Assembly: GCF_001747095.1 (NCBI RefSeq) | Contig: NZ_MDGP01000001.1 | Location: forward strand, 2,153,001 to 2,217,000 | Reading direction: 5' to 3' | DNA: 64,000 nt | Source: Roseivirga sp. 4D4 | Lineage (GTDB): Bacteria > Bacteroidota > Bacteroidia > Cytophagales > Cyclobacteriaceae | Shown here: in pieces, positions 35,237 through 42,452 of the stretch | Layout: every line of letters starts with the position of its first letter | Numbering within the stretch: the first letter of the stretch is position 1 | Program-made: the position numbers and the translations under genes | The notes under the pieces: model-generated | The model's database searches: none | What the model was told of the DNA's origin: nothing | The model's input: only the letters and a program-made list of their open reading frames with translations

Positions 35237-36532
35237 ATGTCAAAAATCAACATCTTCTGGTTTAGAAGAGACCTTCGCTTTTACGATAACACAGCACTCA
35301 GTTACGCTCTTAAAGAAAACTCACCTGTACTTCCAATATTTATCTTTGATAAAAACATTCTGGACAGATTGGAGGAAAAAAACGATGCTCGAGTCAGTTT
35401 CATTCATGATCAGATCAGTCAAATGAACGATCAACTCGTTGCAGTAGGTTCCGGTATTAAAACCTTTTATTCCACACCTCGTGAGGTTTTCGAAAGAATT
35501 TCGAAAGAATTTGAAATTGAATCCGTTTTCACCAATCGAGATTACGAACCTTACGCCATCAAAAGGGATAATGAGGTAGAAGCCCTCTTGAGCTCGAGAG
35601 GAATAGGTTTCTACCCCTTCAAAGATCATGTGATTTTCGAAAAGGAAGAGATCACCTCAGGTAACGGCACTTTCTATAAAGTCTTTACCCCCTATAGTCG
35701 AGTTTGGAGAGACAAATTTCAAAGCAACCCTCCCATTCTCCAAGGTGATGCATTAACTCAAAAAAACTGGTCACAAACCGATGAGCAGGTGATTTCATTA
35801 AAAGAAATGGGTTTTGAAAAATCATCCATTGAAATCCCAACCAAAGACCTTGACAAAGAGGTTATAAAAAAATACAGTGACCAGCGTGACTACCCTGCCC
35901 TAGATGCTACTTCCAGATTAGGTGTTCACCTAAGGTTCGGTACGATCAGCATTAGAAAACTTGCACTTGAAACCGGAAAACTCAATAGCACTTTTCTTAA
36001 TGAATTAATCTGGAGAGATTTCTACGCAATGATTTTGGCAAACAATCCTCATGTAACAGAAAAAGCCTTTAAGCCACAATATGACGAAATACCCTGGCGA
36101 CAAGATGAGGAGGGATTTCAGAAATGGTGTGATGGAATGACCGGCTACCCCATTGTAGATGCAGGAATGCGACAACTCAATGAAACGGGATATATGCACA
36201 ACCGTGTCCGCATGATAGTCGCCAGTTTTCTGACAAAACACTTACTTATTGACTGGCGCTGGGGTGAAGCTTACTTTGCTAAAAAGCTTTTGGATTTTGA
36301 CTTAGCTTCGAATAATGGTGGCTGGCAATGGGCAGCAGGTACAGGCACAGATGCCCAACCCTATTTTAGAGTTTTTAATCCTGCCTCTCAAACTGAGAAA
36401 TTCGATAGAGAGTTAAAATACATCAAAAAATGGATTCCTGAATACGGAACTGATTCCTATCCCGATCCAATAGTGGATCATAAATTCGCAAGGCTGAGGG
36501 CAATAGACACCTATAAAAAGGCATTAGCTTAG
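35237..36532 (+). CDS. Cryptochrome/deoxyribodipyrimidine photolyase family protein
   Basis: 431 aa. N-terminal antenna-binding Rossmann domain (INIFWFRRDLRFYDNTAL) and C-terminal FAD domain with ELIWRDFYAMIL, MHNRVRMIVASFLTKHLLID and NNGGWQWAAGTGTDAQPYFR. These fit class I CPD photolyases, which repair UV-induced pyrimidine dimers with blue light; a cryptochrome role cannot be excluded by eye. Lies 25 nt after tamB. Confidence 0.94.
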   Translation: MSKINIFWFRRDLRFYDNTALSYALKENSPVLPIFIFDKNILDRLEEKNDARVSFIHDQISQMNDQLVAVGSGIKTFYSTPREVFERISKEFEIESVFTNRDYEPYAIKRDNEVEALLSSRGIGFYPFKDHVIFEKEEITSGNGTFYKVFTPYSRVWRDKFQSNPPILQGDALTQKNWSQTDEQVISLKEMGFEKSSIEIPTKDLDKEVIKKYSDQRDYPALDATSRLGVHLRFGTISIRKLALETGKLNSTFLNELIWRDFYAMILANNPHVTEKAFKPQYDEIPWRQDEEGFQKWCDGMTGYPIVDAGMRQLNETGYMHNRVRMIVASFLTKHLLIDWRWGEAYFAKKLLDFDLASNNGGWQWAAGTGTDAQPYFRVFNPASQTEKFDRELKYIKKWIPEYGTDSYPDPIVDHKFARLRAIDTYKKALA

Positions 36533-36552
36533 TAGATTAATTATCTTGCAAC

Positions 36553-37425
36553 ATGCGTTCCATGCTTTTGTGCCTAACTTTTTTGTTAGCTCAGGCTCTT
36601 TCATCTTTTGGTCAGGACACATTGCCAGACAACCGGCTTAAGAACATAGTGCTTTATGGAGGAATCGGATATGCGACCTCTATGGTAGTGTTAAGTCAGG
36701 CTTGGTATAAAGAACAAGGCTTTGATAGGTTCAAATTCTTTAATGACAATGCTGAGTGGAAGCAAGTCGACAAATTCGGACATACTTTTACCACATATAA
36801 CTTCTCAAGAGTCAACTACCAACTCCTAAGAAAGACTCAGTTGTCTGATCATAAGGCGATTGTTTGGAGCAGTGCATTAAGCACCTTACTCCTTTTACCG
36901 GTAGAAATCCTGGACGGATTCTCACCAGACTTTGGATTTTCCTATGGAGATATGATTGCCAATGCTGCTGGTTCAGGACTTTTCTACCTACAACAAAAAG
37001 CCTGGAGTGAACAGCGCATTAAGATTAAATGGAGTTTCCACGAGACCAGCCTTGCGGGTCAAAGGCCCGAAATTCTGGGCAGTGGTCTTTTAGAAGAGTT
37101 GCTGAAAGACTACAACGGTCAAACCTATTGGTTATCCTTTGATGTTCATGCTTTTGCAAAAGAAAGTCGTTTCCCTAAATGGCTCAATTTAGCACTTGGC
37201 TATGGCGCACAGAATATGGTCTTTGCCAGAGACAATCAAAACGCTGTTGCGGGTTTCGAGAACTTTAGGCAATATTACCTCGGTATAGACTTTGACCTAT
37301 CCTATATCAAAACCGATAAGAAATGGCTCAGAATCTTACTCTTTATGGCCGACATGATCCGTTTGCCAGCCCCTACCTTGGAGATCAACAAGGACGGTAT
37401 CAGAGGACGTTTACTGTACTACTGA
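36553..37425 (+). CDS. DUF2279 family exported protein
   Basis: 290 aa with signal peptide (ending SSFGQ). The segments FNDNAEWKQVDKFGHTFTTY and LDGFSPDFGFSYGDMIANA with conserved Asp, Lys, His and Gly match DUF2279 (YfiM-like) proteins, whose function is unknown. The second half looks beta-rich. Lies 20 nt after the photolyase gene, so probably co-transcribed. Confidence 0.85.
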   Translation: MRSMLLCLTFLLAQALSSFGQDTLPDNRLKNIVLYGGIGYATSMVVLSQAWYKEQGFDRFKFFNDNAEWKQVDKFGHTFTTYNFSRVNYQLLRKTQLSDHKAIVWSSALSTLLLLPVEILDGFSPDFGFSYGDMIANAAGSGLFYLQQKAWSEQRIKIKWSFHETSLAGQRPEILGSGLLEELLKDYNGQTYWLSFDVHAFAKESRFPKWLNLALGYGAQNMVFARDNQNAVAGFENFRQYYLGIDFDLSYIKTDKKWLRILLFMADMIRLPAPTLEINKDGIRGRLLYY

Positions 37426-37503
37426 CTAGTACACTTGAGGTCAAATAATTAAAATTGTCTGATTATGCTGAATCAATTAGTCTTGCCCTCATTGAAGTGT
37501 TAT

Positions 37504-38040
37504 TTAAATCTGCGTCTTATACGCATGAAGTTGTTCTTCTAGGAATTTGGCCATGATTATGCGTGTATCAATTGGTAACTCCCTACCCTGTTTAATAACT
37601 TTATTCAGACCTTGTAGCGCCTTCTCAAAAACCATTGATTGAGACAAGTCATCTTCAATAGTAAAGGGGATCAGGTATGGACTCATGCACCTTACAAAAA
37701 CCTCTAATTCATCATCAGATGTACTACCCGGTTTAGAAAATAGATTTAATCCATAGCCCCTTACAATTGATCTACTTTGTCGAATGACCTGAATTGGCGA
37801 CACGTCTTGATCAAATGACATCAGGCAGTAACCACTACTTACGAGAATATCATATATCTCTTCTTCTGTTTCTATCATTTCAACCGGATATGGTAGATAA
37901 ATTCTCGCTCCAGAGTTCAAGAACTCATAGGCTAACTTCCTCATCAGTTCGACATAAATGCTGTTCGGGTTGGGAATAAATGGGGATTTGGGTTCTCGAT
38001 TAATGAACCCCATGCTAATGGCAAAAAGCTTCTTCATCAT
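37504..38040 (-). CDS. Unknown protein, second copy of a tandem paralogous pair
   Basis: 178 aa from the ATG at 38040, chosen because it aligns with the start of the upstream paralogue; the frame stays open to 38115. Shared with 38168-38704: K-x4-SMG(F/L)IN near the start, Y-x2-xM-x2-L-x-x-EF-x-x-x-GA-x-x-x-LP, then GY(C)L-SF, a PYxI near residue 125, and GR-x-xP near residue 155. No signal peptide, metal site or known domain seen. Mixed alpha/beta composition suggests a cytosolic protein. Confidence 0.65.
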   Translation of the reverse strand: MMKKLFAISMGFINREPKSPFIPNPNSIYVELMRKLAYEFLNSGARIYLPYPVEMIETEEEIYDILVSSGYCLMSFDQDVSPIQVIRQSRSIVRGYGLNLFSKPGSTSDDELEVFVRCMSPYLIPFTIEDDLSQSMVFEKALQGLNKVIKQGRELPIDTRIIMAKFLEEQLHAYKTQI

Positions 38041-38167
38041 TAGAAATATTAGGATGAATAAATGATTGAACTTTGCCAGCCACTGAAATGTATAAAAAAT
38101 TAGAACATCAGCCAATTTCTAATACCGAATACTCATTTGGTACAAATGAGGCTGAAGGGATATGATC

Positions 38168-38704
38168 TCAGTTCATCTGGAAGTCCTCATTAGTCAAAAG
38201 CTCCACGATCGATGGCTTAGTAGCCATTGGAATACCCCTACCTTTACTAATTGTCTCTTTCAGTTCTTCTAAAACTACTTCTGCCACCTTCTCTCTGGGA
38301 AAGTCTTTCTCAACAGTTTTTTCAATGCAATAAGGCTTAAAACACATTCTGAAATTAGCGATGGCAATGTTACGTTCTGCTTTTTCTCTAAAGGCCTTCG
38401 AACCTCTTACCAATTTACGTGCAAAGTCTTCGACAACTAACTCTGCTGTTTTTATAATGTCAGAAAAGTATTCTTCCTTCTCAAAGCTAAAAATCAAGTA
38501 CCCCTCAATTGCCATCTCATTGATAAAGTTACTCACCTGATTTAGCCTTTCGTTGGGTAAAATACAATCTGCTCCAACTTTGTTGAATTCCTTAATTAAG
38601 TCCTTCATTATATAGACAAAGTAGTTACTCTCTGAAACCGGATTTTTGATTTCACTTACCTGATTGATTAATCCCATACTTAAACCGTAGTATTGTTTTT
38701 CCAT
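38168..38704 (-). CDS. Unknown protein, first copy of a tandem paralogous pair
   Basis: 178 aa, the same length as its downstream neighbour and alignable along its whole length at low identity. Shared landmarks: LSMGLIN, the IMKDLIKEFNKVGADCILP block, GYLIFSF, RMCFKPYCIEKTVEKDF and KGRGIPMATKPSIVELL. No known family recognised. It lies 127 nt upstream of the neighbour and divergent from rnpB, with no clear promoter match in between. Confidence 0.7.
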   Translation of the reverse strand: MEKQYYGLSMGLINQVSEIKNPVSESNYFVYIMKDLIKEFNKVGADCILPNERLNQVSNFINEMAIEGYLIFSFEKEEYFSDIIKTAELVVEDFARKLVRGSKAFREKAERNIAIANFRMCFKPYCIEKTVEKDFPREKVAEVVLEELKETISKGRGIPMATKPSIVELLTNEDFQMN

Positions 38705-38820
38705 AGCGATTATGTCTTTTTAACCTTAGTACCACGGCTCTTAAAATAGTCATCAAGAAAATTCAATTTTCTTTAAATCAGAGATAGTGCACCATGAACT
38801 TTTCAAGGACAACTTCAGCC

Positions 38821-38847
38821 TTGGTTCAAACAATAACCATACCTTTG
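38821..38847 (+). promoter_or_regulatory. Promoter of RNase P RNA
   Basis: TACCTTTG at 38840-38847 with a TTG at 38821-38823 (16-nt spacer, one short of the usual range). The predicted start, near 38853, coincides with the first paired base of helix P1. Confidence 0.7.
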
Positions 38848-38867
38848 TATCACAAGCCAACTTATCG

Positions 38868-38883
38868 CCCTGACTTGTCGGGG
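38868..38883. repeat. 16-bp palindrome in P3 position of RNase P RNA
   Basis: CCCTGACTTGTCGGGG, 15 of 16 bases identical to the copy at 38931, with a T·G pair in place of C-G. Confidence 0.75.
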
Positions 38884-38930
38884 AGGAAAGTCCGGGCACC
38901 AAAGGGAAGCATAGCGGCTAACAGCCGTCT

Positions 38931-38946
38931 CCCCGACTTGTCGGGG
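38931..38946. repeat. 16-bp palindrome in P9 position of RNase P RNA
   Basis: CCCCGACTTGTCGGGG, arms CCCCGA/TCGGGG around CTTG. It occupies the place of the E. coli GGGGGGAAACCC hairpin after P8 (GCGGCTAACAGCCGTC here). Confidence 0.75.
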
Positions 38947-39163
38947 AAGGACAAGTGCAACAGAAAGAATGTACAGGTAATGCTGTAGTGAAATCAGGTA
39001 AACTCTATGCGGTGAAATGCCATGTAAGCTTGCGTTTGAGAGTTCCCGCTCGATGTAAGTGGGTAGGCAGATTGATCTCTTGAGTAATTAAGAGACTAGA
39101 TAAATGATAAGAACTTCTCGATTAGTCGAGATATGACAGAACCCGGCTTATCGGCTTGTTTTT

Positions 39164-39212
39164 AAAAAGGTCGTGGCAAACTATTTGTTTAGAATGTCAC
39201 GACCTTTTATTA
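39164..39212 (+). terminator. Terminator of rnpB
   Basis: AAAAAGGTCGTG (39164-39175) pairs with CACGACCTTTT (39198-39208), loop 22 nt, followed by T/A-rich sequence. It begins 4 nt after the P1 3' strand. Confidence 0.8.
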
Positions 39213-39230
39213 TTGATTAAAATATTGAAC

Positions 39231-40385
39231 ATGGCAAAGATTCTGATCATCGATGATGAACAAAGTATAAGAAGCACGCTTCGAGAAATTCTGGAATATG
39301 AAAAATATACGATTGACGAAGCAAAGGATGGTCAAGAAGGCTTAGACAAGCTAATCGCCAACAAGTATGACATTGCTCTATGCGATGTTAAAATGCCAAA
39401 AATGGATGGCATAGAGTTATTAGAACGGGTACAGATGGCAGGGTTAGACACTCAGTTCATCATGATCTCTGCGCATGGCACCATTGAAACCGCGGTAGAT
39501 GCTACAAAAATGGGTGCCTTTGATTTCGTACCCAAGCCACCAGACCTGAACCGATTATTGCTAACGGTTAAAAACGCTTTAGACAAGAGTTCGTTGGTGA
39601 CCGAAACCAAAACCCTCAAGAAGAAGCTATCCAAGCGATATGAGATGATCGGTGAATCCGGTTCATTATCAGAGGTTAAAGAGATGATGGACAAAGTTGG
39701 CCCAACAGATGCTAGGGTACTCATTACTGGACCAAACGGAAGTGGTAAGGAGCTTGTGGCAAGGGGAATACACGAAAGAAGTAATCGAGCCAGCGCTCCA
39801 TTTATAGAGGTTAACTGCGCGGCAATTCCAGCAGAATTGATAGAAAGCGAACTTTTCGGGCATGAGAAGGGTGCTTTTACCTCTGCCCACAAACAGCGCA
39901 TTGGTAAATTTGAGCAGGCTAATGAAGGAACGCTATTTCTAGATGAGATAGGCGACATGAGCCTTTCTGCTCAGGCGAAAGTCCTTCGAGCCCTTCAAGA
40001 GCATAAAATCACACGCGTTGGTGGAGATAAGGATATCAACGTAAACGTACGCGTTCTCGCTGCAACCAATAAAGACTTAAAGAAAGAAATCGAGGAGACT
40101 AATTTTCGAGAAGATCTTTATCACAGATTGAGTGTCATTTTAGTTCAAGTCCCACCTCTGAAAGATAGAAAAGACGACATACCACTTCTGGTTGACAAAT
40201 TTTTGGATGACATAGCCCATGAGTATGGAACCAAAAAGAAGGAAGTGACAGCTGACGGATTTAAGGCACTACAGGCCTATGACTGGTCTGGCAACATTCG
40301 AGAACTCAGGAATGTCACCGAAAGGTTGGTAATCATGTGCGGTGAAAGCATCGGTGCAGAAGACGTAGAAAAATATTTGGTCTAA
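39231..40385 (+). CDS. Sigma-54-type response regulator without DNA-binding domain
   Basis: 384 aa from the ATG at 39231; a TTG-started extension reaches back into rnpB and is not credible. Receiver domain (1-120): DDE at 8-10, phospho-acceptor Asp52 in CDVKMPKMDG, Lys of MGAFDFVPKP. AAA+ domain (about 140-375): Walker A GPNGSGKE, Walker B TLFLDEIGD, and GAFTSA in place of the usual GAFTGA sigma-54 contact. The protein ends with the helical AAA+ lid (ERLVIMCGESIGAEDVEKYL), so the Fis-type helix-turn-helix is missing. NtrX-like in sequence; it may pair with the orphan kinase at 1877. No kinase adjacent. Confidence 0.92.
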   Translation: MAKILIIDDEQSIRSTLREILEYEKYTIDEAKDGQEGLDKLIANKYDIALCDVKMPKMDGIELLERVQMAGLDTQFIMISAHGTIETAVDATKMGAFDFVPKPPDLNRLLLTVKNALDKSSLVTETKTLKKKLSKRYEMIGESGSLSEVKEMMDKVGPTDARVLITGPNGSGKELVARGIHERSNRASAPFIEVNCAAIPAELIESELFGHEKGAFTSAHKQRIGKFEQANEGTLFLDEIGDMSLSAQAKVLRALQEHKITRVGGDKDINVNVRVLAATNKDLKKEIEETNFREDLYHRLSVILVQVPPLKDRKDDIPLLVDKFLDDIAHEYGTKKKEVTADGFKALQAYDWSGNIRELRNVTERLVIMCGESIGAEDVEKYLV

Positions 40386-40386
40386 T

Positions 40387-40527
40387 TTAGAACTGACCCT
40401 CTTTTTTCTCTTTCTTTTCTTCCTTTTTATCAACCTTAGCATAGGCCGGACAGATTTTTTGTGCACAAGATGTTATGCCCAAAAAAGCCACAGCAATCGC
40501 TATAATGATGATTTTCTTCTTATTCAT
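40387..40527 (-). CDS. Small lipoprotein, 46 aa
   Basis: Found by reading the gap. ATG at 40527, stop at 40389-40387. The protein has three lysines, a hydrophobic core (IIIIAIAVAFLG), lipobox ITSC, then QKICPAYAKV and a Lys/Glu tail. Small lipoproteins with CPAY after the lipobox recur in Bacteroidota, role unknown. Its stop abuts the convergent response regulator gene. The coding reading rests on the clean lipoprotein signal. Confidence 0.65.
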   Translation of the reverse strand: MNKKKIIIIAIAVAFLGITSCAQKICPAYAKVDKKEEKKEKKEGQF

Positions 40528-40623
40528 ATGAGTAGTTATACAACAAAGTTAAAAATTAACCCTAAACAAAATAATCTTACCCCAGGTCAATCTATCTCCC
40601 AACGACTCGAAGTGAGTAATATT

Positions 40624-41613
40624 TTAAATTACCATTAGGTTACATCCGCGTAGTTCGGCATTGTCAATTCTGCCTTTTACCTCGAACGAACCATCCTGAT
40701 AAACAACTCCCATATCCTTGGTTTCAATAAAAGAACATGTCTTGAAATTGGCCAAATCGACAATATTCAAACCACCATTTCTTCCAGCAAAAGGATAGGT
40801 CAGAGGATCATTCAAATCTCTGGCGATTACTTTCATAGTACGGCTAGGTCGAAAAATACCCTTCTTTTGGGAGTAAGCCTGAGAGAAAAGTTCAGTCATA
40901 CCGTACTCCGAATGGATAGTCGAAACACCAAATGAGGTTTTTAAAACCTCATGTACATCTTCCCTAACCATTTCCTCTCTTCGGCCTTTCATCCCTCCTG
41001 TTTCCATTACAATCAGTTCAGGAAAATTGACTTCATAGGTTTCGCAAAAGTCCAGTAAGCCGAATGTAACACCGATCAATAGCACCTTTTCTCCGCTACC
41101 TTGCAACGAAGTCAAAGTATCTCTCAATGCTTTTATATCGTTCAGAAAAAATCCTGATTTCGGTTTCCCGCTTTTCGTGATGAAATGATTAACCATTGAA
41201 ATCAGCCCAGAATTAGCACGTTCTAGATAAGAAGGCAACAGTGCTAATACGGTGAAATCCTCGACAGGACCATACATTTCTTCAAACCCTGATAAGCAAC
41301 TTTGGAGATAAAATGCTTCATTAAAAACATGATGTTTGCTTGTCTGGCTCTGAGTGGTGCCACTACTCTCAAAAACTCTTTCTGTGTTCCATTCTCCAGT
41401 TTTTACGTTCTTCGTCTTGAAAAATTCAATGGGTAAAAAAGGAATGTCGTTGATGTTGTTTACATCATCCAATTTCCTACCTAACGCCTGAGCGTATGAT
41501 TGATACACTGGATTATGCTGAAATTGGAGTCTAAAAACTTCTAACGCCAGCTCATCAAAAGTCAATGAGTTGACAGAAATAATTCTTTCAGATAAACTAT
41601 TGATATCAGGCAT
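40624..41613 (-). CDS. LuxE/PaaK-like acyl-protein synthetase family protein
   Basis: 329 aa. Adenylate-forming fold related to LuxE: FLPIEFFKTKNVKTGEW, the P-loop-like ESSGTTQSQTSKHHVF (SSGTT), METGGMKGRREEM and STIHSEYGMTELFSQAYS. LuxE activates fatty acids and passes them to a Cys; here no luciferase genes are near, so an acyl transfer in lipid or surface chemistry is more likely. Standalone gene on the minus strand, with the small lipoprotein downstream. Confidence 0.87.
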   Translation of the reverse strand: MPDINSLSERIISVNSLTFDELALEVFRLQFQHNPVYQSYAQALGRKLDDVNNINDIPFLPIEFFKTKNVKTGEWNTERVFESSGTTQSQTSKHHVFNEAFYLQSCLSGFEEMYGPVEDFTVLALLPSYLERANSGLISMVNHFITKSGKPKSGFFLNDIKALRDTLTSLQGSGEKVLLIGVTFGLLDFCETYEVNFPELIVMETGGMKGRREEMVREDVHEVLKTSFGVSTIHSEYGMTELFSQAYSQKKGIFRPSRTMKVIARDLNDPLTYPFAGRNGGLNIVDLANFKTCSFIETKDMGVVYQDGSFEVKGRIDNAELRGCNLMVI

Positions 41614-41672
41614 TCGTTATTGACAATGAGCAAACACTTAGGGCAAATATTGCTATAATTGTACTCTTTTAA

Positions 41673-42452
41673 ATGCTTTGCATGAGAATTACGCACTACT
41701 ATTCAAAGGTTTTCCTATCTATTGCGACAATAAGCCTCGTTGCTTTCAGCTGCAATAGACCACCTGATTTACCAGATGCTCCATCGATAAGTTTTGACGA
41801 TGTCACCTTTCAAGTCAGAAATGAGGGAGATCCCCTTTTTGAAGAAACCGTATTGAGTCTTTCTTTCAATGTTTCGGATGGCAATGGCGACCTAGGCCTG
41901 GATGGGAATGAAAACAATGCACCTTACAACTCTTACAGCCTTGTAACAGGAACCAACGGTTTTGTTGAATTTGGTGAAAGACCCACAGACCCTCCCTTTT
42001 CGTGCCTAGACTATGTGATTGAAGACAGAGAAAACTTGGACCTGAATAACGATGAGGATTTTCTTGATACCCTTTTAATCAACTTCAATGAAAATCAATT
42101 CAACATTGAGGTAGATTTTTTAGTAAAGAGAAATGGTGTTTTTGAAGAGCTAGAAATGAGAGCTCAACCAAGAGGAAGCGCCAATGAAACCACACTATGT
42201 GGAATTTCATTTGATGGAAGATTCCCTTGTCTTTCAAGTGAAGATAATCCTTGTGATTTCATTCGCGATAATGATCGCCCAATTGAGGGTGTGGTTACCT
42301 ACGAGATGAATTCAGGCTTATTCTTGCCCATTTTCAGGACGGACACTCTTATGCTTCAATTCAAGATTCGTGACAGAGCTTTGAATGAAAGCAATGTCGC
42401 CAGTACTGAGGAATTCACTCTTCAGGGAATCACGATTCCTTCAACAAACTGA
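41673..42452 (+). CDS. Lipoprotein of unknown function
   Basis: 259 aa; ATG at 41673 (41682 is possible and gives a tidier signal peptide). Lipobox VAFSC at about residue 27. The mature protein is beta-rich and acidic, with VSDGNGDLGLDGNENNAPYN resembling a calcium-binding loop, and a late Cys pair (SCLDY, TTLCGIS, RFPCLSSEDNPCDF). The C-terminus (LQFKIRDRALNESNVASTEE) looks Ig-like. Probably outer-membrane-anchored; no assigned function. Its stop abuts the convergent E1 gene with no gap. Confidence 0.78.
   Translation: MLCMRITHYYSKVFLSIATISLVAFSCNRPPDLPDAPSISFDDVTFQVRNEGDPLFEETVLSLSFNVSDGNGDLGLDGNENNAPYNSYSLVTGTNGFVEFGERPTDPPFSCLDYVIEDRENLDLNNDEDFLDTLLINFNENQFNIEVDFLVKRNGVFEELEMRAQPRGSANETTLCGISFDGRFPCLSSEDNPCDFIRDNDRPIEGVVTYEMNSGLFLPIFRTDTLMLQFKIRDRALNESNVASTEEFTLQGITIPSTN

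Larger units (their letters stand above)
38852..39160 (+). ncRNA. rnpB: RNase P RNA, type A-like
   Basis: The catalytic RNA of RNase P, about 309 nt. CAAGCC (38853-38858) pairs with GGCTTG (39153-39158) as P1. The universal GAGGAAAGTCCGGGC follows at 38883, GTGCAACAGAAAG at about 38954 and GACAGAACCCGGCTTAT at 39135, the two strands of P4. GGTAAACTC and GGTGAAATGCC are the other conserved parts. The hairpins in P3 and P9 position are two nearly identical 16-bp palindromes (38868-38883, 38931-38946). Confidence 0.95.

Noticed and set aside
37426-37503. Imperfect inverted repeat (ACACTT...AAGTGT) as terminator
   Set aside because: Arms are interrupted and no T run follows; too weak to call.
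39156-39230. TTG-started extension of the response regulator
   Set aside because: It covers the rnpB P1 strand and terminator; the ATG at 39231 gives the normal receiver start.
40269-40466. Minus-strand open frame overlapping the response regulator end
   Set aside because: Low-complexity Lys/Arg shadow; the 46-aa lipoprotein frame next to it has a clear signal peptide.
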